From: Numida meleagris
Taxonomy: Eukaryota > Chordata > Aves > Galliformes > Numididae
Assembly (NCBI RefSeq): GCF_002078875.1
Contig: NC_034438.1
Coordinates: 20,800,127 to 20,864,126 of the forward strand
Length of the DNA stretch: 64,000 nucleotides
Direction: 5' to 3'
Every line of letters begins with the position of its first letter. Position 1 is the first letter of the stretch. The notes under the pieces are model-generated. The model did not search any database. It was not told where the DNA came from and worked only from the letters and a program-made list of their open reading frames with translations. The position numbers and the translations under genes are program-made. This document shows, one piece after another, positions 44,540-56,800 of this stretch.

Positions 44540-47500
44540 AACTGGTTCAGTTCAGAGTTCAAACACAGCCAGCTACTACAATTATCAGTTAATTTTTATG
44601 GAACATTTCCAAGTGTGTTATTCCAGAAAACAAAGTTTTATTTTTCATCTGTTTTAAGCCAAATCCTAATTTTGACACTTTTTATCATAACAGATTTTTA
44701 TAATAAATTATTCAAGTGTTCAAGGGTACATATATACCCTTGCTCAACGATAAACTTAATGGGTTCATTAGAATTTGATCTTCTTTACTTTTTACTCTTC
44801 ATGCTATGCAACTTATTCAAATATGGTATGTCTATGACTGGATGCACATGTAAGTGCTAAAACACCAGTCAAAAAAAAAAAAGTATTTTAAGTAAGTTAA
44901 CCTTATGTCATCACTCAGAGCTATTAGCTGAACTTCTGCTGATCAAATTGGAATTTCAGACTTCCAATAAAGAGATCAAAAATTCAATCTCCCACTTCTA
45001 AATTACAAAAAAAAAGTGAAAAAATACAAACAGTGAGTTGTTTGAGTGTCAGCATACTCTTTTTCATAAATGGCTATGTTTTAAAAAGCTATTTTCTAAG
45101 TGCAGACAATTCCACTAGTGCTAGTGTGTGGAAAAACAGCTATAAAACCAATACTGGCATCTGATCAATTTTTGTAATAAACTTTTTATTGTAATTCTTC
45201 AATAGTTCACCATTTCTAAGATAATTTGGTCATTCACTAAACTTGCACAGGTTACAAACAGTAGTACTCATATATAACACAATACTTGCTGATCTCTTTC
45301 TAAACTTTTACTACAGTATATGCTTAGACTTACAGAAAGTGGTACACCACAACAGCATTCTGCCTTAAAATAAAGTACACGTCTTATTTGGCTTCTTCCT
45401 CAAAAACCTCAAACCAAAAAGAGCCAAGGAAGGAAAAGCATAATATATACGTTACGCATCACTCAACAGAAATATCTTTTTCTATTATTAGTTTTCCACG
45501 TGTCGAAAAATGTCATCAACAAACAGTCTGGCTCCGTTGGACTTTCTACTGATACTTAAGTTTGGTGGATAAACGACATTCTGACTTACAGAATTTCTGA
45601 GCTAGGAAAACCATTATCACTTTTATTTCTAATTCTCTGATTTACAGGAAAAGCAATATGTAAAACAAAAGTTTGTGAAAGACATATCAACAGAGAGGTA
45701 TTTATCTTCAATGATATCTTACTATATCATGAGTATATAGAATAGTTACTTCCTAAGATAGCAGTTACATAAAAACAGGGTTTCATTAATGAGTTTTTTT
45801 AAAAAACTGTTCTAAAAATGAAATGAACCCGAGACAGTTCTCACTTGAGACCTACATGCCACTCTGATTCCATTTCACTGATAAAAAGTTATCACTGCAA
45901 ACAAGGTTTAAGATCTTGTAAGTTGAATAAATATTACAGTTACACTTTTTAGTCATCTTTAGTCAGCTTTGAGACTACCTGTACTTATGTACATTTTTTG
46001 CACTTTTCAGAGTATAAAGTCATCCAGACTAAAAACTTTCTGCAGCACATATAATAATAATAGAATGGAAAGTAGAGAACAACAAATGCTATGAACTGTT
46101 AGACTGTGATCTAGTTAGGTATCCAAGATAGACACTTACAAAGCAGCTTAATAGGTCAATGACAGTAATCTGATAGTACACAAAAAAAAAAAAAAAAACC
46201 ACCCTCAAAGAGTACCAGTAATTGGTTCAGACATGACACAGTCATTGTCTTTTTGCCTATTAAAGTTATTTCATTGATTAAAATTAGGTAGCGTAAAAAT
46301 ACAGACACAATTCCTTGCTGCCTCTGTGGTCTTATTCTAACAGTAATTCTTCTGTAGAACAAACATGACTACAAAGTCAGAAAGCATCAGTTCAAACACA
46401 ACATCACAAGGCAAATGAACACTCTATAAATTCATTATTTTAGTTGACAATGATAACTTCATAATTATTCTAAATCCAGCTTTATAAGCAAACTCTAGCA
46501 TTGAAGAAACATCCAGGCACTTGCAATTCCAGTGTGGTGTCACTTCCCTCTCTGCTCCACTTTGATTTGGCTGATATGAGAAGTTTTTTGTTCCTTTTTT
46601 CTATTCTGTATCCAGTAGGTATATGCTTGCTGCTGTAACTTCTCCATGTATTTTCTTCTGCACTCCTCAAAAAACTTAAGTTCCACCATACTACTCTCTT
46701 CACAGCTTTAAAATGAGCAGATTGATTGGCTTGGCTCATGCTTACTAAGGGCTTGAACAACTGTCAGCTAGCTTCTACAAAAAGGCCTACGCTTTTATAA
46801 AAATCCCTTTAAACAACGCCAACACAGTAGTTGTAGCAGCATCAGTAGGTTCAGCCTAAAGATCCACCTCACTTCTTTACATCTTTACAACCTGCACCAT
46901 CTTTTGTATTTACTATCCGTACCCAAGATAAACAGCTTTAAGCAAATCTTCAATAAATTGAGATCAGCAGATTAGATACACACAGGTCAGTCATCACACA
47001 GAAGGACCTCAAGGCCTTCTAGGAGGCTTAGCCCACCCTCTGATAAATCCATCCACCCTCTCCAGAGTATATTAACTCTACTTCATGCTAGATTTTTGGT
47101 TCCTTTCAACACTGAGATTCCTCAACCGTATCACTAAATAAATTCTATGTCAAAGTCATTGTTGAATTCTGAAAAGTAATTATGACAGGCTAAAGGCTTG
47201 CAAGCTAGAGTACATGAAGCAATGAAAACAACCAGAGAGTTATCTCCTTTATCTTTTATCTTCATTACACATTTGATTTTCTTTCCCTGGAATAGTTCCC
47301 AATCCACTGTGATTTTATATTAGCGCACCAGAATAATTAGAGCTAACTACGTGAGTGACAAACATCCACAAGGGACAGTCGTTACTTTACAACTGTTAAG
47401 AGACTACTGAAAGTCTCAGGATTTGCCCTATCACAAGACTGTAGATAATATTTAACCTACTATATTCTGTTCCTCAAAACTGAATTCCACAGCTTTACTA

Positions 47501-47944
47501 CGTTCTCGGTACCTTTCCAAAATTTACATGGATGTGATTACCTCAGGGTGGTTTAGAGAACAGAAATATCTTGCCATTTAATCCAAGTACACTGCTAATA
47601 ATATTTGTATTGTGCATTCTGGAAAAGTCTGGTGACTGAAAGATAAAAGCAGCACAAGCAGCTTGTAAGGCAATGCTTCTTAGAGTGTTCTAATGCAAAA
47701 AAGCCCGGGAAAGATGAGCAAAATTAATTACACAGGCATGGTTAGTGGCATCCTGCAACATAGCAGAAAATACGCTAAACCACGTATAGGAAGCCAACAG
47801 TCCAGACCTCTGGCAGGAGGGAAACAGTTAGCAACTGTGATTACCAGCCACAATTAAGTTCTGTTGTACAGATATAAACGAGATGGTGTAAACATGTAAA
47901 GCCTAGGATTTAGAAATACTACACAGTTTTTCATTTTTTGTTTG
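44540..47944 (-). other. ADAMTS6 upstream intron, no recognised element
   Basis: About 3.4 kb of AT-rich intron with an A run near 46180-46198. No exon of ADAMTS6 and no transposon recognised. The minus-strand open frame 46482-46760 has no family signature. Confidence 0.55.
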
Positions 47945-48262
47945 TTTGGTTCAACTTGCCATCAACCAGAACCCCAGATACCTCTCTGCTGGGCTGCTTT
48001 CCAGTCTCTCATCCCTCTGTCTGTACAGATACACCCAGAACTGCCCAGATACATCCAAGATGGCCCCATTCCCAGAGCACACTCCAGCACTTGCTCCTAC
48101 TAAATTTCATGCCATTACTGATTGCTTAGCCTTCTGATTTGTCAAGATCTCTGCAACGCCTCTCCACTCCAAAGGTGTCAATAGCAGTGAGAAACAGTAT
48201 TGAAAGCTCTGCTGAAATCCAGAAAGATAACATCAACTAGCCTCCTTTGGTCAATGGTTTTC
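47945..48262 (-). mobile_element. CR1-clade fragment paralogous to 24940-25380
   Basis: Internal minus-strand CR1 fragment. CATCAACCAGAACCCCAGAT, CTCATCCCTCTGTCTGTACA and AATTTCATGCCATTACTGAT match the relic at 24.4-26.2 kb nearly word for word. GCTGAAATCCAGAAAGATAA corresponds to the SKAF-type reverse-transcriptase segment. There is an internal deletion relative to the 24-kb copy between the GGTGTCA at about 48175 and AATAGCAGTGAG. The 3' end is absent. Confidence 0.8.
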
Positions 48263-48984
48263 ATAACATTAATTGTTAATTCAATAAATACAAATAATTT
48301 ACACCTGGTTGTAAATAATCATATTACCGCTTTTTCTCAGTAAAAGACTAAAGCAAAATTTGCAGTCAAAGCCATTTACTTAAAAAAAGGTGTGGATATA
48401 AATACTTTCCAGCAATCCAAGAAGAGATCCTACCTTCAACAGTGCAGAGGCTGTGAAGAATAGCCACACATTAGTGAAGTTAGCACCACAGTACTTAGAG
48501 TCCTCTTTTTAAAAACGTTCAGGAAGAGGAATGGCACATTTTTGGATTGCCAAATAATCCACTTAATTGACTCAAGACATAATCAAAAACAGAGATGCAA
48601 TACATCACAGTCTTCCTGACCAGTCACATCTCTTATTATTGCTATTGTTTGCTGCTCATTATTTTAACCACTACATAATTAACTTGCATAGGCAAAATAT
48701 GACTGAAGTGGACGAGTCAAAAACAATCTTAGTCGAAGCCCTATAAACACTTCATGGGTTAAGAGATTGTATTTCACACATCTGAAATAAATTCCTAGGT
48801 TTTGCTAACATTTGGAGTACAATTTCTTGTCAGAAAGCAAAGCAGATCTGATTTTGAGCCCCAAACAGCAACCAAATGAATAATAACGGCTGACAGCAGT
48901 GCCATACATGCCTTTAATTCCATCTTTGCAGGCCCAGGCAAGTTTCTATGCACTGCTCCAAGCACAGCCCACAGCAGGAGTCGG
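48263..48984 (-). other. ADAMTS6 upstream intron, no recognised element
   Basis: About 0.7 kb, AT-rich; nothing recognised. Confidence 0.55.
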
Positions 48985-49096
48985 TGGTGATTTAGCGGTG
49001 CGTTATTGGAGTTAGGGTAGTATGGCCAGGCTGCGGTTGGACTTGATGATCTTGAAGGTCTTTTCCAACCTGAGCAATTCCGTGATTCTATTATTC
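48985..49096 (+). mobile_element. CR1 3'-tail fragment (about 110 bp)
   Basis: Plus-strand CR1 end: GCGGTTGGACTTGATGATCT, TGAAGGTCTTTTCCAACCTG and AGCAATTCCGTGATTCTATT. The left boundary is approximate because the upstream sequence fades gradually. Confidence 0.8.
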
Positions 49097-50126
49097 TTGT
49101 TCCTTAGTATTTCCAAATACATTGTTCAGAACTGTGTAATATTTCTCCCTCCACTTTGTACCGTAATCATAAGAGCTAAGTAGACATTTCTTCTGAAAGA
49201 ATCTGAATAATAAATGTTTGGTCAGCATAACTTATGACCTTGCAATTTTTTAGCGGGACTAAACATCCTAAAATTAAAATATAAGCAAATATTTTCTATT
49301 GCAGCTAAACCAATGCGCAAGGTAATGAGTCACCTGTACTTTCTTTTTCCCTATTTATCCAATCACTTAGTACTCTCTTTCTCAAGTTGCTAAAAGTAAT
49401 AAATGAGAGATCTGCCATTGGTCTGGCTGAAGAAAATAGGAAAGTCACAGAAACACAGCCTAGGAGCTACTCCAAGAGACATCTTCTTAAGAAGCATCAC
49501 ATTCACTTGGAAGCTGAATGTGATCAGCTCTACAAAATACGAAGTTCCATAGCATAATAATACAAGTATATACAACAAATTTCAGCACCATACTGGATGG
49601 TCATGAAGCATCATCCCTTCAGCAACTTACTACACAGCAACTCTTCCTAGTTCTGGCATTAAAGCATCTCTTCCACCCAAGATCATAGCTACATTACCCT
49701 GGACTCATGGAAAATGAACGGTTATCTGAGCCAGCTGAATCTCTAATAAAGATGACTAAACTAACTTACGTTATCTTCACAGTACTTTGTATTAAATTGC
49801 TCGTGTGTCTAAACTATTATACATTCTCTTAGATTTGCTTGGCACTGCTATCATTTTATGTATATCACTGACTATGCCCAAAAAAATCATTTAGGCCAAC
49901 CAAAACATATACTTGTAAGCCACCTAAGAACTACATCTCACTTGTAAAGAACCTTAACAATAAATATGGTTCGAATACTCTTCCTTCTCTGTGGACTAAG
50001 GCTATGGTTTGACACTCTATTTAGTCTAATGCATAATCTAAAGCCGCTACTAAAAGAACTCTTAGATTCCATCATTCTTGAATAAATCTAAAACTAGCTT
50101 ACATAAATTCTAGGCTATCAAAACTA
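49097..50126 (-). other. ADAMTS6 upstream intron, no recognised element
   Basis: About 1 kb, AT-rich; nothing recognised. Confidence 0.55.
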
Positions 50127-50800
50127 CAAGAGTTTCTCCAAAAGTAATGCCTCTTATTTTATTATGTTGGCCCATGACATCAGTGATAGGATTAGAGGGA
50201 ATGGCCTCAAGTTGCACCAAGCTGAACCTCAAGGGGAGGTTTGGTTTGAATATTAGGAAAAATTTCTTCTCCAAAAGAATAGTCAGGTGGTGGAATGGGA
50301 TGCCCAGGGAGGTGGTTGAGTCACGGACCCTGGAGCTGTTAAAAAATAACTTAGATGTTGTACTAAGGGACATGGTTTAGTGGGGTGATAGGTGGATAGT
50401 TGTACTGGATGATCTTAGAGGTCCTTCCTAACCTTGAGATTCTACAATTCTGTTCTATGATCAGAAGCAGATGTTAGTGGTATTGCCACAGAGGCTGAAC
50501 CCTCCCACCAATATTTCATGACATTTTGTTGCTATGCGACAGATGGCAGCAGTCTGACAAAATGGCGTCTGACATGGAAGCACGTGAGAAGCAAAGGTTT
50601 GTCACTGAATTCCTCCATGCAGAACAAATGGCAACCACTGACATCAGTTCGCATCCGTTGAACATTTATGGACACCAAGCAGAGGATGTGAGCAGGTGGT
50701 GGGTGCTGTGTTTCAGCAGTCTCAACAGCCACATCGTGGATGGCCATGCAGATTTTTACAAGCAGGCTCTTGTTCATCACTGGTGGAAATATATAGCTAA
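50127..50800 (+). mobile_element. Mariner-like DNA transposon remnant, split by a CR1
   Basis: The left terminal sequence GTTTCTCCAAAAGTAATGCC (50132-50151) is typical of a mariner-like element known from chicken. TTGGCCCATGACATCAG follows and the element resumes after the CR1 with AAGCAGATGTTAGTGGTATT. The right part encodes (plus, from 50526) an N-terminal transposase segment with FVTEFLHAEQMATTDI, LNIYGHQAEDVSRWW and VLCFSS, resembling the helix-turn-helix DNA-binding region of mariner transposases. The catalytic domain is missing, and the right terminal repeat is not found before similarity fades at about 50800. A TA dinucleotide at 50125-50126 could be the target site. This is a deletion derivative that is not self-mobile. 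Confidence 0.75.
50184..50459 (+). mobile_element. CR1 3' end inserted in the mariner remnant
   Basis: A 276-bp plus-strand CR1. It starts TGATAGGATTAGAGGGAATG, the same segment as TGACAGGATGAGGGGGAATG at 12070 in the 9.5-kb copy. It encodes the ORF2 C-terminus ([17 protein letters not shown] near 50272, ending VLRDMV* at 50380), then GTACTGGATGATCTTAGAGG and the end GTTCTATG. Exact ATCAG repeats flank it at 50179-50183 and 50460-50464. Confidence 0.92.
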
Positions 50801-53800
50801 GTTTATTCTTAAGCACTCTTAATTTAATCTGCTCAAAATGCTTACGGGCTTAAGCTGTGGGGCTACTTTCAGAATTACCTGTTGGACCAGTAAGGCTTGC
50901 ACGAAACAGTAAGTAATTAGCTATTATTTATTTCAAGTCACAAGGAGACTCCTTTAAGAAATTTGAGCTGCTTTTTTTTCTAGCAGAAAGAGATCTACTC
51001 GTCTAAAAGTGTCAAAACAGAATCTAAAAATCTACAAAAATAGCTTGTATACCTTCCAATCTGGAGAACAACAAAAGATGTTGTGGTACTGCATTTAAGG
51101 GGCACAACTGAAAAGGACACAAAACAATGATTCTGCTTTCAAGATCACCACAGAAAAAAGAAAAAACCAACCTTGGTTCTGGGTGGATACACTGCTTAGT
51201 AATTATCAGTATATCACAGACCAGAGATCATTAAACCCGAGGGCAATGAAAACTGATGCTTTAAGCAAATCAGCTATACACTGATGGTTGAGGTATCACT
51301 GAACCAAAGTGCCACAGAACATGACTGAGATGCACTGAGAATCCTAAGTTTCACTCTGTCTGGAAAGCTAAAGAGAACTTCTTTTCGTTTCAACTCATTA
51401 GTTGAAAAAGGAGAACTCACATATTCTCTTCTCTTCTTTAAAGACTACATAATAATTGTAAGAAGAGTAGCACAGGATGACTGTTCAACATGTTTGCTTT
51501 GTTTTCTGCTTTAGGGTAATTCTGAATATTACAGAAACCTTAAGATAGGCTTCCCTGCTTTTTTTTTCCTTCTCAAAAAAATTAAGTGGTACTTTGGATG
51601 AATATTAATATCACTTCAAATAAAAAATATATATATTAAACAGAATGAGCTGTACTGCATGAAAGACAGATTTCAAACACGAGTACTTACTTCCATCTAA
51701 TTATGGACTGAAATAAGTAAAGGTAAGAAGATTGTGCAATTTTGTTTTTCAACTACAGGCTGCATAAAAGCAGGAAAAACTCGATTAGGGTAATCCGTTG
51801 TATAAAAAGCACATGGTGTACAAATGAGTGGTTCACATAAGTTCTGTGCCTCTGTTATAAGTAGTAAGAATAATTAAAGATATAGTGAAGCCCAATTTCT
51901 CTTGTTATCATGGGTTCAGAGTACATAGATAGGGCATTGCCAAAGGTACCGACACTCAGAATTGGAACATTGTAACTTTAAGACTAAGCCATTCTGGCAG
52001 TAAAATTACACTTTCAAATACTTTCAGTAACATCCACTCCATAAACTTGTATTTAAAGATTGAGCATATGCTTACACTTAAGTGGTCTACTGTTGACTTG
52101 TATTTATCTGTAGCGGTAGAATCGGACCCTTAGGCAGGCAGTAAGCCATACCACGACATCCTGCTTGGATATTATGAGCACAGGGTACCAGCACAACTAT
52201 ATACCTCAGTCTTACATAAAATTCACTGAAAATGAACTGATACTTAAGTTTTACAAAAGGAATTTACACTTAATATGAAGTTAACCCTGCTGAAGCCTTA
52301 AGACTCAATTCTGTGAATAAAGATTTGACAATCAGAACCTGTAACCTTTTACAGCCTCCAGCATAGTTCGTAGTTGTCAAATGTCAGGTAGAAATGATCC
52401 AGAGAGAGGCAGCAGCACAGTTTGCAGGTCAAACTCCAATGCTAGAATGGCACAGTCTTTCAGATAAAATTTGTTGTAGAATTATTAATATTCAAGCACA
52501 AGAAACATAAAATAGAAGGCCTGTTTGAATGCTACCACCTTCAAACCTATGTATTTTAAGACTAAAACACACAACAGTTCAGAGTAAAAAAAATCGCTAT
52601 CTAACAGCAGTAATAACCAAGGCTGAGATGCAAGAATGTAATTCTTAAACACAAACTTTGTCAAAATATCACAACTGACGTTCTAATAAGCAGTAGTAGA
52701 CAGGATCTATTCTGTACTGTATTTGAAAAAAAGCAAACCTCAAATACAGATGACCTAGGCATTTTGGTGACTCAGAGGGAAGAGTGCCACCTACTGAGTC
52801 AACAAATTAATTATAATACAACTAACATATCACGTATTTCCCATGAAACAGAAAAAGCAACTTCTAAGTGACATTTAAAGAGTTTTCTATCCCACTGAAT
52901 ATGTAAAGCCTTTTTATTTTAAAATGTTAACTCAGTTTATGCAACATGATAGTGCGTCTATTTCTAGACTAATAATACTTACACCTAAAATATTTCCGCA
53001 AAGTTTCAGATGCTTCTGTTCCTATGTAATTTAAAAGCTTTAGTTTCTAAAGGAGGATGTAACTTTCCAAATATGCTGTCTCTCTAAAATCTTTCACAGT
53101 TAGACATCAAAACATGAATATGCTCAAAATTATGCATCAAATTACATCTGGAAAAGCAAGCATTTACTCTTCCCTTCTCCTCCCCTCCCTCACCCCCCTT
53201 TAAAAAAAGATTCTGGAATGTGAGTTTAACAGTGTTGGAGGACACAATGTTTAGAAAAGAAAAGCACAAATCAGATACTGAATATATTAATTTACTTGAC
53301 ATTTGTGTTAAACTCATTGATAATCAACACAAGAGATGTACCTTTTGGGAGAAACAAAAGCAAAACAAAAAAAACCACATACTTTTAGAAACACATACAG
53401 TGGTCAAAGAAAAGTACATCTACATAACCCATAAGTGTATCTTGCATCTTATTCTCAGAAATACTGAAAAACAGCATGTATCATGAGATTCTTTTTTTAA
53501 TTATTAGTTCTGGGTATTTGCGAACAAATACCTGCCATGCACTTCACACATTCACACAGTTTATGATTTACAATTTTAATGCAGTACACGAAAGTTACTA
53601 GAAGCTGACCTTAGGCTGCATTGTCACTCTCTTGGAAAGGTATAGGTATATATTTAATTATCTTTAATTTTATTTTGCTTATCTCAGAAATTCCCTTTTC
53701 TTTAAAAAATACACTCAACACACAAAAGCTATTTCAGTACAGATTAATTAAAACAGAAAACTATCCTATCATGCAAGTTCTAAAAATAGTATCTCTTCCT

Positions 53801-56800
53801 CTTATGTTTATAAAGATACTATTTACTTTTAAGTAGATAGAAAATTTGGTGACATTTTGTCACCAAATCCTCCAATCTGTTATATCAAACCTACATCCAT
53901 GCTATACCTAAAAGTGAGCAAGCAAAAAAGGAGGGGGAAAGAAGTGGGGCTGGGGAAGGGAGAGAAAGGACGAGGAGAAACTTGGCCATTATTTATGTTC
54001 TACATCTTTCTACACATTAATAAAATAGTTATTTCATATGGACTGTCCTTCTTTGCAGATAGCCTGCCTTCCATGGTAACTGGAGGATTTGAGCAATTAC
54101 TTGTATACAAAGCTTAAACATAATCTCATACTAGTAACTCTGGCATGCCCCAATTGCTTACCAAAATCTCATTTTTGGACTTGACAATTCCAACCATTGT
54201 ATATTTGACAGAATCACAATCTTACTTTCCTCCTTGCCAACAGTGCTTCTGAGGATAACTCGTAAAATAAAAAGTCTTCCATACTTCCATTTTAAAAAAC
54301 AGAAATATGCTTCAAATATGCTTATCCCCACGCAACTTTCACTAAGTTCAATAGATGTGGAAACACTCAAGATTTTTTTTTTTTTAAAGTAAGGTGTAGA
54401 GATCCTTTATTCTTAAAAGCTTGGCTAGGAAACCTTAACCTATTTACCACTAAGATAACATAGCAAAAGAACAGGAATCTGCCTTACTGGAATGCCCGCT
54501 GAACTTAAAAGCTGTGCGAAGACTATTGCAGTACTGGTATAGCATTCCCTTTCCAGTCCTTCAGGTCTCTCATCACATGTTTCAATCAAATAGCTCAGCC
54601 TCACTTACATTTTTCAATCTTGCTAGTAAAACACATTCAAATACATATAGGTGACAGCTTATTGAAGAATATTCAACAGCAGTTTTAAGACAGCTATTTT
54701 AAAAAGTCAATTTTCTTTGTAAAGATTTCATTTGTGGAAAGCAAAACTTCAGAAACATCTGACCTTACTTCTGAAGTCTCCTCCAAAAAGCTGTGTTTGA
54801 AAATATGAAGCAACCATGAGCTGGCAGTCTAGTTTTGACCTCACCACATGTAACAGGAAATTACTTAGTAGCTATTCGGGAAAAATAGATAGATGCTTGG
54901 AGTAGGAGACTATCAAGATTTTAGTTTTTGAGCAACTGTAAAATGATGCCTCACAGTACTCAGCCTATATGACCAAAAAAATACAGAAATTCCCTCAAAC
55001 TTAGTTTGCGCATAGAGAACTGAAATAATTCCTGACAACAATGCACATTGTGACAAAGGGCAAAGTGGCCGTCTTGAGAAAAGTTAACAGTCTAATCTAA
55101 TTGTGGTAGATTGCTTAAATAAATTTACTTGCCAATAACAGATTGAGTTCTTCTAGATACATCGTCCAAATGCACATGTACATAAAAATTAGATCATCAG
55201 AAGAGTTATGGACTTTTCTGTCTTTGTATTGACAGACAAACATTGTCTCTTCCCATCCTGCACTGACCACGGTATGATTTTCTCTCTCCACACAGAGAAG
55301 CTCACACACTCACCCACACCATTTTCTCTCATCTTCAAAACCCAGGTTGTCTAGATATTCTGAAGAAGCAGAAAAGAAGACGGCAAAGCATAGTAGATCA
55401 AGATAGTACATTTTGACACACACTAGACAGTAGTAATAATTTTTTGTAGTATTGTTTATACAGTATTTAGAGGAGCTCAGTGCAACACTAAATTGCTGGA
55501 GATTGTTCCAGGGATTCAAGGCAGCATCTCTACACCAGTGCAGTATTCATCCCAAACAATCATTTGGGGCTTGGAGACAACTTGGATGCCTGTCCTAAAG
55601 ATATCAGGAATGGAAAATGTTTTTCAACAATGCTATCACAGCAAGAATGGTAGGATTTACCTCAATCTTAGGATCATTCTTTTTTAGCAGGCAGCTGTCT
55701 CTCTGGCAGTTATTATTATACTCTTGTTAATTCAGATCTTTCAGCAAGCAGTAGTGGAGAATTTTTTTCATCTTTTTTTTATTTTAATCAAAAGTTAGTC
55801 ATATGCAAGGGAATCTCTTTATACGGTTTAAGTGAAAGAGGTTATAGCAAAATAGCTAGTAGGCAAAGTAAATGGAGGCTTAGCCTAGGGCTTTAAGAAA
55901 ATGGTCCATCTCAACTCAGGGCAACTGAAGAAAGAGGAGGTAGCCTGATATTTTATTAATGGAGAGGTCATAGCCATACAATACTGAGTTACCCAAGGCA
56001 GAAAGACTAGAACTGCAGTGCTAGAGGTACTTATATGCTGTGTAAACATGCACAAAAAAGAGTAATTAACAACATGTATCTGACTGGGAGCTGATCACAA
56101 CAGATCAAGCACTCCTATTTAAATATAATTAAATTAGAAAAAGGCAGATTGTTTTAAAGGTCCACAGAAGTACTGCAACGTTTCCACACTACATATAATT
56201 CCTCAAACTGCTTAAATATGTACTATGCAACAGCAAACAATCTGGTTTTGTGACTAGAGAAATATAAGTAAACAGAACAAAACAACTATTATTAATTCTC
56301 CATCTTCTAAAGTTCTTCTCCTTCATACCTGGAAAAAGATTAAGTCAAGAGTGACTTGAATCAGTATGACTTGGAACTTTCTATGTTAACAGCATAAAAA
56401 TCAGTATGAAACAACAGCACTGACTTGAAGAACCAGAACTGTAAGAGAATGCAGTATTTTAAAATACTGTATTAGAATAATATTCATCTGAAAAGAGTAA
56501 GTGAAAAATATCTCAGCTGAATCATTTAGTAGGAAATATTCTCTTCACCTATATACTTCGTGCTTACGTGCCCAACATTAAAGAAATAAACACCCTCAAA
56601 TAAAGTATCTGATCCTGTAAATAATAATTTATATACACGTTACTACTACAGTCAAGTTTTCAATTCACTTTTCCTCTTGGTTCAGTGGAGTTGCACCAGC
56701 CTTCAATGCATGACACAGTCATGGCCTTACCTCAGCTATGCCTTTAAAGGTCCTCTCCACAAAATATTACACTAAACTGCCACTTCATAATGTGATATCA

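Noticed and set aside
46482..46760. 92-codon minus-strand open frame, considered as an upstream ADAMTS6 exon
   Set aside because: It contains none of the expected motifs (propeptide, VETLVVAD, SFCKWQ, LITR), and no acceptor or donor fits.
53220..53486. 88-codon plus-strand open frame in the repeat-poor region
   Set aside because: Lys/His/Ile-rich, expected from AT-rich DNA, and overlapped by an antisense open frame of similar length.
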